Shown here in pieces: positions 44,708-58,102 of a stretch of DNA of 64,000 nucleotides. Position 1 is the first letter of the stretch. Each line of letters opens with the position of its first letter. The stretch comes from Alopecurus myosuroides (lineage: Eukaryota; Streptophyta; Magnoliopsida; Poales; Poaceae). The position numbers and the translations under genes are program-made. The DNA lies in NCBI GenBank assembly GCA_028641055.1, contig CM054060.1:59743852-59807851 (forward strand), in the 5' to 3' direction. The notes beneath the pieces were generated by a model. It made no database searches, was not told the DNA's origin, and saw nothing but the letters and a program-made list of their open reading frames with translations.

Positions 44708-47416
44708 ACATCCCCAAGCTTAGTTCCTACTCATCCTCGAGTAGGTAAACGATAAAAAAACACATAATTTCTAAGGTGACATGCTACCAACATAAATTTG
44801 ATCATCAGTAATGTAAAAGCATAAGTAAGATGAGATCATAGTACTTTAAACACAACCATGATAGATATAATTCTAGCAATAAAACATAACAATCACTTTG
44901 CATCATGAGATGTAACACAAATAAAAGATCATGAATAACAACGCATCAGAAGTTATACATTTGTTTCAAGTATAGAGAAAGCATGGCAGAGTGATATTTC
45001 GCTTGTCCTTAAGAGTGGGGCAAAACATAAATGTCAGGACACCTTGAAAGTTCATGAGGAAGACTAGAACAAATGGTTTGAGAACAAACAATAACACATC
45101 ATAAATAAATTAATAATGTTTCTAGGACAAATGCACATTAAACTCAGAGTGAAAATTATGCTCTCTCAATTGTGCATAAAGTTAGAAGATGGAGACTCAA
45201 CATAAAAGTAAAAGAAAGGCCCTTCGCAGAGGGAAGCATGGACCACTCATGTGCTATAGCTTTTATTTTATTAAAAAGAGGTATACAATGTTTGACACTC
45301 CTCCCAACCATCTTACACAAACCATGGCTAGCCGAATCCTCGGGTGCCTGCCAACAATCACATACCGTGGAGGAGTATCTTATTTTTTAGAGGGGTGTAT
45401 GCTTATGTCAACGAATGGTAAACAGAAAATACAGTACGTCACAAGCCAACTAGACTTCACAAGAGCGGCTCCCATTGAAGGATGCAACTGGTGTATAAGG
45501 TCATCCCACTTTCTCTTTTGTTTATACAATTATGCTTTGACTGATAATCAGGGGCAAAAATAGTGAAGAGAATTTGTTTGTATTAATTTGGGGTTGGGCA
45601 CCCTACTGCCACCTCTTCTATCAATTGGATAAGCGGATGAAGCCAATACTCCAGGGTGTGAAAGTCCAATCAACAAGTGAGATAAAGATTCTCTATTTAC
45701 GTCCTCATAAGCTAAAACAGAAACACAAAACATAAGTAATTTTGGAAGTTTTAAAGGTAACACATGAGCAATTTACTTTGGAGTGGCGGTTACATACCAC
45801 ATGGTAGGTATGGTGGAAACATTTGGCATACTTTGGTTTTTGGGAGTTGGATGCACGAGTAGAACTCATACTCGGTACAGGTCGAGGCTAGCAAAAGACT
45901 GGGAGCGACAAATCAAGAGAGCGGTAATGGCCATAATCATGCATCGCGAAAAAAACATCATTAATCAAAGCATAAGTGGTACCACAAGTTCAAAAACTAA
46001 ATGATCATAGAGAATATAGGTGACTGGTTTGTAGTCATAAGCATGGTATAAGCATGCGCCAAGTCAACCAATTAAAACATTCAAAGGAGAACACCACAAA
46101 TTTATGCTTCAATATGACAAGAACAACTCATGATTCTTTCAATGACACACTAAACACTCGCAGATATTTGAGATAAATCATGCTACAAAATAACCACTAG
46201 GCTTTAAAATTAAATAACATCTAGAATTATATGAAAAATTCTAGCCATAGTCTATACAAGCTTTTATTTGCATTGTTTATAATTCTACCACATGCAGCAG
46301 TTTCTTTTCCCAACAAGCACCATAAAAAAATATGTTTTAACAAAAATTCTATAAACGATACAGAAAGAAAACATAAGAGTACTCACATAACACTACTAAA
46401 ACTAACATCTCTGAATAAGAGATGCAATGAAAACAAGAGCTAAACAGGAATTTTGCAGCAGCAAGAAGAAAAATTTAGAATACGAGCATAACGAGTTTTC
46501 AAATGTAAAAGCGGAGCGTGTCTCTCTCCCAAACAAGGATGCTAGGTTACAATGATATTATTGTAGAAATTAAAACAAAATAAAACAAAATAAAAAATAA
46601 AAGACGCTCCAAGTAAATTTTATATGATGTGACCGAATAAAAATACAGTTTCACTAGAAGTGGCCTGATAAGTTATTGATGAAGAATGGGGTGCCTTGGG
46701 CATACCCAAGCTTAGATGCTTGAGTATTCTTAGAATTTGCTGGGATGAACCATAGGGGCATCCCCAAGCTTTGACCTTGCACTCTTCTTAATCACATTAT
46801 ATCATCCTCTTCTCTTGACCCTTGAAAACTTCCTTTACACCACACTCAAAGAGTAATTCGATTAGAGGGTTAGTGCAACAGTAAAAAATCCATGGGTTCT
46901 GTATGGGCACAAGTGATATTGATACTTTTAAACATTAGCTACGGCTATTGATGTTTCGTGAAGTAAAGAAATCCACTTTACATCGTAAATGAGCAAATGC
47001 AAGAAAAATGGCAGAATCTGCCAAAACTAGACCAATCTGTAATGAAAAAAATTTGGGGCACTTACGTTGATCAAATAAAAAAACTGAAAGAACGAAAAAG
47101 TTTCAGAATTAGTTGAGGAATAAGCACAAAAAGTTTCAAGTCATGTAGATTTTTCTGTGAATTATATGTTTTTTTATGGTGGACAACATAAATTTGTTTC
47201 CTGTGCAGAAATCCAAAACCAACTTCAACTTTCGTCAGAAACTTTTCTTGGCACAACTAATACATGAAAATAAAGATAAAAAGGAGTTGCTACAGAAGTA
47301 TACAACCCATTGACTCAAAGAAAGCAGGGAAAAACAAAGCAAAAAATAAAACCATGGGTTATCTCCCGAGAAGTACTTTTCTTTGACGCCTTTTAGCTAG
47401 TCCCAGAAAAGTGGAT

Positions 47417-48220
47417 TCACGTATTTTCAAGTGAAGAAGCATCTAAATCAATAATTTCCTCCAAAACACCAATTGTAGCAACGGGTACCTTAGACACCCC
47501 TGAAGATGATTCAACATGCAAATCACTTTTAGTTTCACTGAAAGTTTTATTAATTTTAAGCACATTAGGGGATTTTGGTTTAGGCATCTTGGGAACGTAC
47601 ATAAATTTTTTCTTTTTTTCCCATAGAGGGTTTTCCCCTCTTAAACTTAAGAGAAGAAAAAGTTGAGCGTAAAGTTTCCATAGCCTCTTCTAATTCACCA
47701 ATCCTCATATTTTGATTATCATGGATATTGCTAGCTTCTAAACAGTGGTTTTCTAGTTGATACTTACTATCGATTCATTAACTTTGCTAGCATTATGAAG
47801 GAAATTTGGCAAATTTTTCTCTATAGAGTTTAGATTTTTAATAACATCATCTAAAGTGGTCTCAGTTTTAACAACCTTAGTAGGTGGTGTTCCAACTAAA
47901 CTTTCAACTAAATTACATGCTTCCAAAGCAGGTGTTCCTAGAAAATTACCGCATGTAAGAGTGTCTAGAACATACCTATACCAGCTAGTAATTCCAACAT
48001 AAAAACTCCTAAGAAGGATTAAAGTGAAATATTTCTTAGTGCATCTATGATGAGCATCACTTATCCTATACCAAGCATCTTTCAAACTTTCTCCACCTTG
48101 TTGCTTAAAAAAACGAACCTCAACTTCGGGAACACTTATCTTAGCAAGACTAAAAATAGGATAAAAACAACTAGAATAAGAACTATTTTTTGTGTGTTTT
48201 TGATATAGAGAAACAAACAA
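47417..48220 (-). pseudogene. gag remnant of element B
   Basis: The N-terminal half (48220-47753) has FFKQQGGESLKDAWYRI, a HHRC segment, and LRSFYVGITSWYRYVLDTLTCGNFL, aligning with the gag of element A and the plant Retrotrans_gag pattern. A frame change near 47760 leads to a Lys/Ser-rich tail that ends DASSLENT at 47417, as in A. The aspartic-protease segment present in A is absent here. No polymerase follows. Confidence 0.7.
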
Positions 48221-48299
48221 GACAAAATAAAATAAGCAAAACTAAAACAAAGCAAAGATATTGGAAGTGAGAGAATCCCCTTGCAGAAATTCTCTTCCT

Positions 48300-48393
48300 C
48301 CCCGGCAACGACGCCAGAAAACTTGTTGATGGCTGACGTTGACGAGGGAGTGGTTGCTTCTTGATGACTTTAAAGTCCCCGGCAACAACGCTA
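48300..48393 (-). other. Duplicated primer-binding site of element B
   Basis: Plus-strand matches to the tRNA-Asp 3' end lie at 48377-48393 (two mismatches plus a changed end) and 48300-48316 (CCCCGGCAACGACGCCA, one mismatch), 77 bp apart. The arrangement parallels that in element A. Confidence 0.7.
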
Positions 48394-48400
48394 GAAAACT

Positions 48401-49801
48401 TGATGGTGTAGTGGAGGTTGGTAAACCCCAAGAGAAAGGTTATGAAGAGCACATCGAAAAGTTTTCCCTCATAAAAGAAACCAAGGCTGAATCGACCAGT
48501 AGGAGGACAAGAAACCTCTGCAGGTTGATGCATCTTAGGTGGCAGGGCGCACTACCCGTTCAGCAACAACGTGGAACCTACACAACACAATCAAATCACT
48601 TTGCCCCAACGAAGCAGTGAGGTTGTCAATCTCACCGGTTTTGCTCAACACAAAGAGGTTAAACGTATGGTGTGGAAAACAATATGAGAACAGTAGCAGC
48701 AGAGTTAAAACAGTGGAAGCAGTGTGTGTATTATCAGTATGAGAAAATGGACCGGGGTCCACAGTTCACTAGTGGTGTCTCTCCGTGAAAGATAAATAAC
48801 ATGTGTGGTGAACAAATTACAGCTGGGCAATTGACATAAATGAAGGCTGCACCATAGTGCATATGCAAGACATAAATAATACTACGTGATTCATGCGGGC
48901 ATTACAACAACATCCATAGACCGTCATCCAACTGCATCTATGACTAATAATCCACCCTCTGAATATCATCCGAACAAACGTTGGGTATTAAGTTGCAAGT
49001 AAAAGATAATCGCAGTAAGAAAAGTGTGTAAACAATGTAAACGAAGCAAACGTCGTTGTTTTGTCCCTAATGGCAACAACACATCCTCCATTCGTCACGT
49101 TTCTATCACTCGAGCACAGATGCAAAGGAGGCATGAACCCGTTAACGAGCATAAATACTCCATCTTGGAGTAACTAGCATCTACTTGGCCATAGCATCTA
49201 ATAATAACGGAGAGCATGTAAGATCATAAATAACATATGCATGAAGATAACATGATAGATTGATAATCAGAAGACATAGCATTCAACATTCATCGGATCC
49301 CAGCAAACACAACATGTAGCATTGCATAAAGATGATCTCGATCATGTGACGCAGCTCACGAGATCTAAACATGAGGCATAAAGTGGAGGAGACAACCATC
49401 TAGCTACTGCTATGGACCCGTAGTCCAGGGATGAACTACTCACGCATCACTTCGGAGGAGGGCATGGTAGTGTTTCCCGAGGGGCCCACATCACCCCCAG
49501 GCGCGGCCAGGGGCGCGCCGCCCTATGGTGTGGCCCCCCTGTGCCCCCCTCGGGGCCTCTTCGGGACTCCGTGAAACCTTCGAGAATTCTAAGACTCTCG
49601 GGATTCGATTTTTCCAATTCCGAGAACAATTTTTATGAAACTAAAAACAGCAGAAAACAGGGAACTGGCTATGTGGCATCTTGTCAATAGGTTAGTCCCA
49701 AAAATTGATAAAAATGACATAAAGTGTATAGCAAACATGTAGGAAATAACATGAAAACAACATCGAACATCAGAAATTAAGGATGCGTTTAGGACGTATC
49801 A
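48401..49801 (-). repeat. 5' LTR of element B with a 171-bp shortfall
   Basis: It aligns with the 3' LTR but lacks about 170 bp at position 49471, where GGTAGTGTTTCCCGAGGGGCC replaces the stretch at 44200-44370 of its partner. The deleted part includes promoter-proximal sequence of the LTR, so this copy is probably transcriptionally weakened. Confidence 0.85.
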
Positions 49802-50434
49802 CACATGTAGTTCTCTTTTATGTTTTTGGAGACCACACCACCATTAATAAAATTATGAATTGACCCTGAATATCAAAACACGTTAATAATAATACTAGTG
49901 TTGTTAACAAACACACAAAACAAGATGTAGGCGAATTTGCGCTTTCAATCTCCCCCTTTTTGGTGTTTGATGAGAACACAAGTATTTGCATTGATAATCA
50001 TATCTAGACATTGGTTTGTAAAAAAATAGACGGGCTCCCCCTTGATATGTGCACCAATGATACACAACACCAAAGTTAAGCCCCCCCCCCCACTATATTT
50101 TACAAACTAACATCACAAGCACAAATATAGTGAACAATACAATTGCATACATATAGGTAAGATAAGTAAAGCATGGAAACATTAGCACAACCATAAGATG
50201 GCTTCACAACCATAGTCTCACCACACACAATTTAAAGTTCACTAGGAAGGAAAAAAACAAATGCAACTAAGATAAATGGTGAGACAAGCCATAAAAAGCA
50301 AATCAAGTCCAAAGGATTGTGTTTCGAAGCAAAGCAGCCCTTGAAAATCCTCGAGAAGTCTAGATAGCCACTTCTTGCCTTTTGGCATCGAGACACCAAA
50401 AAGGGAAAAGAGCAACTACATGAAACCCGAAGAA

Positions 50435-51807
50435 TCAATCATCCTCCTCGTACTCCTCATCATCATCATCTTGCTCCTCTTCTTCATCCTCTTCATCACC
50501 AGACTGATGCTCCTTTTCTTCTTTAGTTTTCTCTTCTTCCTTGGTCATAGGGGCCTTACCATGGTTGGTATATGAAGATGGATCTGAGGTGACCTCATCA
50601 AAATCACCCCAAGGAAACGAGGATGTGTTCCACTCATGATAGGACATGGTATGAGACTCCAGAGGGGCCTCAAGAGGAGGGGTACACACAATACCATCAT
50701 TATCCTTAAGAGTGGTGAGCATCTTCTTCATTTCCCTCCTTTCCTTGTAAGCCATGTGGTTCTCCTTGTGGACAAAAATGGTCATGCAAAGGATGTTGCG
50801 CTGGAACCATGCGAGCTTTTTAAGCTCTTCCTAAACTTCTTCCTTGCCCTGAAGACGAGTAGGAGGGTGAACATTCTTCCTGTTAGTCCTCGAAGCCTCA
50901 GCCTCAGCCATAGGTGTGTCCTCATCCTCATCCTCCCTAAAGTGAGTAGAGAATCTGAAGAGTTCGAGGCAGATGGTTTTTCTCAGTGACTAGACCGGGT
51001 ACCTTGACAAGGATAAGCTTCATAACATACGGAGCATACACAGAAACCTTCTTTGGTTCAATCATGGCATGATAGATCTCTTCCTTTTATGAAGTCCTTG
51101 ACATCAATCTCAAATACCTCACAGTCTTCTCTGACACGATGACACTTGAAAGCATGGTGAAGCAAGTTCACAAGACCAACGCGACTAGCATCCACATTAC
51201 CAGCCTTAGGAGAAATGTTGCAACGAAAGAGGCGAAGGAGAATGTTGTAGAGATGCTTCAGATCCTTGTTGGTGCCTACACTTGTGAACTTGTCATATAG
51301 TGAAGCCAACCTCCTCTTGTCATAAGAAACACCGGTAACATGCATCCCATTGCCAAAATTTTCACCATGGAGAGGATAGCCAAGAAGCTCGGAGAGCCTC
51401 AAGATGGACGACTCGCACTTGACGGGGCCAGTCATCCATGTCAATGTAGTATCCTCATCCTCACCAAAGGTAACGACGGCGAAGAACTGCTGAACAACCT
51501 TAATGTGGTAGTCCTGCTGAATGCCCACTAGCTTATCGAGACCAAGCTTCCTAGTCACCCAGACGACTTCATCAAAGTACTCCTTGCTGCCCAGAGCATC
51601 TAAGTCGAGAACCTTTTGCGGACAGACTGGATGGGCAAGTGCGGTGTAGACCTTTGTCTGAATGAGCTCATGCTCCCTTCTCCAATAGTTAGGGTGATTA
51701 GACATGCGAGCCATGGAGAAGAATGGCGGCACCCTCATCTCCCTATACTCACTCTTGCTCATGCCCCTCAAAGTGGAGATCCGATCAAAACAGGCCTTCT
51801 TCGCCAC
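50435..51807 (-). pseudogene. Extra ORF region between pol and 3' LTR of element E
   Basis: Two minus-strand frames lie here. The first (51807-51058, 249 codons) contains RMSNHPNYWRREHELIQ, KEYFDEVVWVTRKLGLD, VVQQFFAVVTFG, TWMTGPVKCE, FRCNISPKAGN and the tail VKDFIKG. The second (50785-50435) ends in a run of Glu/Asp. They are probably one original gene broken near 50900-51060. The protein resembles uncharacterised proteins that accompany grass retrotransposons; it has no protease, RT or integrase motif and no clear signal peptide or membrane segment. Its position is that of an envelope-like or additional ORF, but an envelope function is not supported by the sequence. Confidence 0.6.
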
Positions 51808-52185
51808 TTCTTGCCTCTGGTTCTCTACAATGGCTTCCTATCTATTACGGTCATCTTCAATAGCCCTGCGTTGAGCCACTTTCCCAATCTCCAGATCACT
51901 GACAAGATAGTTCCCAGTCTCCAGCCATGCGTTTCCTTATGGTATGACGTCGCGAAGATATATCTTGGGTGTATTATCAATTCTCAACAATTTAGCTCAA
52001 AATTAAACATTAGGAATAGGGGGATAATAATGAATTTTTTCTTTGGGCATAATGGGGGGAAGGAGAACCCAATGTGTTAGGATAACATTGCACCTATGTC
52101 CATGCCTACACCTAAACCCGAACACATAGTCAACTATAGGCGTGCGTGCAAGATTCTTAAGTCAAACTCCTTGAATCGATGATGT

Positions 52186-55100
52186 TTAGCTAATTCCTAA
52201 AAACATGAATCTCGAATCATCTAGAGGCTTTGTGAATATGTCCACGAGATTATCCTTGGTTGCGACATAGGCTAGATGAGTATCACCTCTTGCCACACGA
52301 TCCCGGATGAAATGATGACGAATTTCAATATGCTTCGTCCTTGTGTGTTGCACGGGGTTGTAGGCTATCTTGATGTCACTCTCATTGTCACATAAGAGGG
52401 GCAGCTTGTCCAAATGAACTTCATAGTCTTTGAGGTTTGCCTCATCCATAACAATTGGGTGCAAGCACTAACGGCCGCCACATACTCGGTTTCGACGGTG
52501 GAGAGAGATATACAATTTTGCTTCTTAGAAGACCAATCACGAAACACCTACCAAGGAATTGGCAAGCCCCGGAAGTCGATTTCCTATCATCTTTATCATG
52601 ATCCCAATCTGAGTCTGTGTACCCATTGAGAGAAATTTGTTCCCCATTTGGGTACCACGAACCAAATCTCAAGGTATGAACCAAATACCAAAAGATCATA
52701 TGGACCGCCACCAAATGGCTTTCCTTAGGAGCCACTTTATACCTTGCACACACACCTACACTTAACACAATATCGGGCCTAGATGCACAAAGGTAAAGAA
52801 AAGAACTAATCATAGAACAATACAACTTTTGGTCCACATATTTACCGTCCGGATTGCACTTGAGATGCCATTTGGCTTGCCTTGGAGAGACCTTCTCTTT
52901 AGCAACATGGAAGTTAAACCTCTTTACCATGTCTTGGGTATACTTGGCTTGAGATATGAAAGTCCCATGAGCCAATTGCTTGATTTCAAATCCAAGAAAG
53001 AATCTCAAATCTCCCATCATAGACATCTCAGACATGTCATTCATAAGCTTTGAGAATTCATTATTAAAAGCTTGGTTCGTTGAGCGAAAGATAATATCAT
53101 CCACGTAGAGTTGGCACATGAAAAGATCCCATTTTACCATTTTTTTTTAAAGGTTGGGGTCGATCTTCCCAACTTCAAATCCACGGTCATGCAATAACTC
53201 TCTAAGGTGCTCATACCACGCACGTGGTGCTTGTTACCATAGAGCGCCTTATCAAGCTTGTAGACATGGTTAGGGAAGTTGGGGTTCTCGAACCCAGGAG
53301 GTTGCTTAACATATACCTCCTCTTTCAATGGACCATTTAGAAAAACACTTTTGACATCCATTTGTTGCAATTTAAAGTTATGCAAAGATGCATATGCAAG
53401 AAGGATACGGATGGACTCAATGCGGGCCACATGAGCATAGGTTTCATCAAAGTCAATGCCTTTCACTTGAGTGTAGCCTTGAGCCACCAATATTGCTTTG
53501 TTCCTTATGAAAATTCCATGCTCATCTTGCTTGTTCTTGAAAATCCACTTAGTGCCAATAACATTGTGGCAATATTTAGGATTGTCAACTAGCTTCTACT
53601 TTATTGCGCTCAAAGTTACTGAGTTCATCATGCATAGCTTCCAACAAATCTGATTCCTCAAGAGATTCAAATACTTTCTTTGGTTCCACCATGGATATGT
53701 GAGCTTGATGCTCACTAAAGCTTTCCATTGTGCTCTTGTGTATCTTCTTGCTTGAACATAATTCAACAACTTATCATCGGATGCATCAATAGGCTTGAAG
53801 GCTTTTCTAATCCTTCTAGCACTACGGGCTTTGATCTCCTCACTGTTGCAAGGAGGAATCACTTGATCATCTTGATAATTTGGGTCCCCGTCTTGACCAG
53901 AATGTTTTCCTTGATCATCATCTTCAATACTTGCTTCAACTTGAGGAGAAGAAGATGAAGAAGGTTGATCTTTGCCTTGACCTTGACTAGCTCGAATGAT
54001 AGGAGTGCTTGATTCTTGCATTGCAACTTGGTCAACAAGAGGAGGGTCTTGAGCTTGTTCTTGGTTAGGTGCATCACTTGCTCCCTTGGCATGTTCTTCT
54101 ATTGTAGACGAGGGCTCCACTTTAGTAGAGCATAGTTCTTCTCAATGCACCACAAGGTGTCCCTCGATGGGGCGGAAAAATCTCACACCCATCCTTCCTA
54201 TGGTTTCTTGAGGCATTTCACCATGTACATTAGAAACATGAAATTGCGCCACTTGGGAGCCATCATTTTCCTCGAAAACCACACTACAATATTCTATGAC
54301 AATCCGTGAGGTCTTGTCAAAGACTCTATAAGTGTGGGATTCGGCACCGTAACCAACAAATATACCCTCAATAGATTTAGATTGTAATTTATACAACCGA
54401 ACATCCTTTATCAAATAGAAACACTTACAACCGAATACACGGAAGTAGGATATATTGGGTTTGTTGCTGGTGAGAATCTTATATGGAGTCTTCACTAAGC
54501 CCTTTCGAATGTAGAGCCGATTAGAGGAGTGGCATGCCGTAGAGATGGCTTCGGCCCATAGATATTGGGGAGAAGAATACTCCTCCAACATGGTCCTAGC
54601 CATATACAAGAGAGTCTGATTCTTCCTTTCGGCTATACCATTTTGTTGAGGGGTATATGCAGAGGAATATTGATGATGAATACCCTCTTCACTAAGAAAT
54701 TCATTTAGGGTGTAGTTCTTGAACTTGGAGCCATTGTCACCCCTAATAGCCATGATGGGAACATTGTGTTGACGTTACACTTGGTTGGAGAAGTCTATGA
54801 TGGTTTGCTGGGTTTCAATCTTCAACTTGAAGAAATAAACCCAAGTATATCTTGAATAATCATCGACAATAACCAAGCAATACTTATGCCTCCAATACTT
54901 GCCTCGGGCACGGCACCAGAGAGATCAACATGGAGAAGCTCCAAGATACTCTTTAATGAGATAATTTTCTTGCATTTATGGGAGGCATCATGCATATTTC
55001 CTTCAACACAAGCCCTACAAACACGATCTTTGGAAAAGGAAGATTTTCTTTTAGTCCGAGGATGAGGCCACCTTTGTGAAAACTTTGCAAAGTTCTCATG

Positions 55101-55550
55101 TTTACACGGGATAGGTGGCGATGCCACAACCATCCCACATCCGCCTTCCCTAAAAGACACATCGCTTGAGAGTTGGTAGACTTCGAAAAGTCCACCACAT
55201 ACAACTCATTTTTGACATGTCCCACATATGCGACGTCTAGAATGTTGCTCCACAAAAGGACCATGATGTTAGGTTCAAAGAAGGTGGAGAAACCCATCTT
55301 CTCTAAAGCACAAACCGAAAGTAAATTGAAACAAAGGGACTCGACAAGCATGACATCAACAATAGTAATGTCAGGAGCAACAACAACCATGCCGAACCCC
55401 ATCACCTTAGACTTGTAATTATCTCCATAAGTGACATTTGCTTGATTTATATTTGGACGCAAATCTGTCGCAAACTCTTTGCTTCCGGTCAGATGACTCG
55501 TACATCCACTGTCGATTATCCATTTAGACCCACCGGAAGCATAGTCCTAC
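52186..55550 (-). pseudogene. pol of Copia element E (protease, integrase, RT, RNase H), broken
   Basis: In minus-strand order: the protease motif WIIDSGCTSHLTG (catalytic DSG at 55513-55505); the GAG-pre-integrase block with WLWHRHLSRVN; integrase with GDNGSKFKN and YTPQQNGIAERKNQ; the reverse transcriptase with FLNGPLKEEVYVKQPPGFE and the catalytic YVDD (53107-53096); and RNase H with YTDSDWDHDKDDRKSTSG and LSTVETEYVAA, ending KDNLVDIFTKPLDDSRF. The frame changes repeatedly (near 54780, 53590, 53140 and 52480). The catalytic signatures remain but no intact polyprotein is possible. Confidence 0.9.
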
Positions 55551-55895
55551 AAGAAATCATTGACTAGAGTTAGGACCCGAGGAGGGTCCCCTCATGTTAG
55601 CAACAAGGGTCTTTGGAATCCAAATAGTATAGTCAATGTAACCTTCAATAGGACCAACATATTTAGCTTTCACAACACCATAAAAATCAACATATAAGAA
55701 ATGGTGAGGACTGTTAGATCCCGTGGGGTTGCTACGAGTAGTGTCTTCCTAATGAAAATACCACTTGCAACAACATTCTTCTTTGCTTGTGCGGGCTTGG
55801 CCTTGTTCTTGCTCTTCTTATTCTTGTTCTTCCTCTTCGTAACATACCCAAGACCTTGCTTGCCAACTTACGGTCTAGGAGCAACCACTTGTGGC

Positions 55896-58047
55896 TTAGG
55901 AGCCCACAACCTTCTCAACATTAGGGCCCTTGCCCTTAATTCTTGATAGCTCTTCCTTCAACCTAGCATTCTCCTCAATAATATTTGCATGATCACAAGA
56001 AGAAGTAGAGGTACCAGGAACATTGAATTGATCAAGTTGAGTTTGGAGTTGTTCATGTGACTCTTTGAGGGTAGAGTGTTCACTCTCCAAAGACTTGTGA
56101 GCCTCGGTGAGCTTCTCTAGCTCCTCGGTTAGTTTATCATGACCAACCCCAAACTCAACCTTCTTATTTTTAGACCTTTTATATTTAGCAATTAGTGGAT
56201 TTATAAATTAATTCATTATGTGACTCTTCGATAGTTTCAAGTTCCTCCTAAGAGAGACTCGAACCTCATGCTCTTCCTCAAGAGACATAGTGAGAGATAC
56301 TTTTTCAATAGCATCACTCCTTTCGGTCTCACCTTTCTTCTCAAGAGCCTCATGGGCCTATACCAATTGGTTCATGATAAGATCAAAGTATCTCTTGGTA
56401 TCACCTTGCACGTTAGTCATAAAACGACCCAAAGAGTCAATTTCATCTTCTACACTAAGACTAGCAATGTTATTCATTTCATTTGGAGTCTTAGAGGTGG
56501 TAGAATATGATACCTCCGAGGTCTTAACCATGAAGCACTTTGCGGAGGATTGAGTAAGATTCTCATTGGGGGATTCGAAGAGAGATGAAGATGATGATGT
56601 TGATGCAATAGAAATAGCGTCCACTTCACTTGTGGTTTCTTCTTGTTCATAATCACCGGAATCATACTATTCTTGAGTCACTAGCACAAACTTTGTAAGA
56701 GTCTTCTTGATGAAATGTTTCTTCTTTAAGAGAGGTTTCTTGTGAGGGATCTTTGACCTATCCTTGGGGACAAGTCTCCCTTCTTGACTTTCTCTATTCT
56801 CATACGGGCACTCGGCAATGAAATGATGCTTGTCTTGACAAATAAAGCAAGCCCTCACTTTTTGAGTCCATTTCTTTCCATAACTTGACTTGGTCTTCTC
56901 CTCAACATATGCCTTGGCCTTGGTAGTATTCTTCCAAAACCTTTGCATGGCAAGAGCAACGAAATCATTAAGAAAGAGATAAGACTCTTGATCTTTCAAA
57001 GGGGACAAGTCTTCAATACACTCCAATTCCCCATGATGATCCACCAGCTTGGTCACAAACTTGTTCTTCAAAGTAACGGAGACTCATTTTTGCATTCCAA
57101 TAGCACGAGCATGAGTGTTAAGGGCATTCTTCGTTTGAACTTGGAAGGAGCACATCTCTTGCATCACTTGGGTAGAGGTAAATAGTTCATAGTCGTGTCT
57201 TCCTTGAAGACTCTTGCAGGCTCAAATGGAATGAGGGCACTCACGTACTTTATCTTGATCTAAGAATCATCAATATGAGTGGCACCAACACCATTAAAGG
57301 ATGTGTCAGGGGTCTTGAGTCTCCGGTACATGTCCTCATGATTTTCACCATCATGCATATAGAACCCTTCGGCCTCATTGCTCAAGGTATCATACCTATT
57401 CCTCTTCATGCTTTCATTGCCTACAAACATGGTCATAAGAGCATCTCATGTTTCCTTGGCGGTGGTATGTTGATGAAGATTGTGCATGTGGTTTGGACCC
57501 ACGGCTTGTTGAATCATCGACAAGGTTGTGTAGTTGAGTTTGAAATCTACTAATTCTCTTCTTGTCAAGTTCTTGGGGTCACGAGGCTTGTATCCTTCTT
57601 GAGTGACCCTCCAAAGCTCAATAAAAGAAGAGTTCAAGTGAGTTTTCATATAATATTGCCATTGATCAAAAGAATGTACATCAATTTTAGGAGGATCACC
57701 TCTAGTGTTAATATGAGGATGTGGGATAGGAGGATCGGGAGAGTACCATCCTTCGACATTGTGGTACTTTCCCTTCTCATCCGTTCCCTTAGAAGTCTTG
57801 TTCTTAGGGGATTCACTTTTAGCTTCTCCGCCCTTATCCCCATCCTTTTCTTCCCCGGTATCTCTACCGAAGGAGATGAGATGAAGTGGAAGTCTTCGGT
57901 TCCTTGGCTTTCACGAGTTGCAACATAAGTTCTTGCAACTCCGTCATTTTGACATCCATGGATGAGGTAAAGCAATCTTTCAAATCATTGAGATCATCCA
58001 TAGTGACTTGTGCCACGAAATCATCGGGCTAACTTTTCATCGGCCAT
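55896..58047 (-). pseudogene. gag of Copia element E, broken
   Basis: The likely start is the ATG at 58047 (MADEKLAR), followed within nine codons by a stop and frame change. Beyond that come DDLNDLKDCFTSSMDVKM, a UBN2-type Copia gag core (WQYYMKTHLN, IELWRVTQEGYKPRDPKNLT, NYTTLSMIQQAV), and a CCHC zinc knuckle CFICQDKHHFIAEC in the 57071-56667 frame. Acidic and coiled-coil segments down to 55896 follow. Several frameshifts and stops separate these parts. The product would coat the retroelement RNA. Confidence 0.85.
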
Positions 58048-58088
58048 ACTAAAATTCTTAGGCGGTTAAGCCCAAAATAAGAGCAGAG

Positions 58089-58100
58089 GATCTGGTACCA
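58089..58100 (-). other. Primer-binding site of Copia element E
   Basis: The minus strand reads TGGTACCAGATC two bases after the LTR end (TTCA), resembling the initiator-tRNA-Met complement TGGTATCAGAGC used by Copia elements. It has diverged at a few positions. Confidence 0.65.
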
Positions 58101-58102
58101 AT

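Larger units (their letters stand above)
43136..49801 (-). mobile_element. LTR retrotransposon B, complete ends, 6666 bp, no pol
   Basis: The LTRs are at 43136-44707 (1572 bp) and 48401-49801 (1401 bp). Exact 5-bp duplications CACAT flank the element (43131-43135, 49802-49806), within the LTR of E. The internal region (44708-48400) has a tRNA-Asp-type primer site, a gag remnant at 47417-48220 and a long noncoding 3' part (44708-47416). No protease, RT or integrase is seen, so the element is non-autonomous. Confidence 0.93.

Noticed and set aside
45172..45563. Possible small gene in element B
   Set aside because: The stretch is within the noncoding 3' internal region shared with A and C, and the frame is not kept in those copies.
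50080..50092. Poly(C) run as a regulatory motif
   Set aside because: It is a plain homopolymer inside decayed Copia sequence, with no supporting structure.
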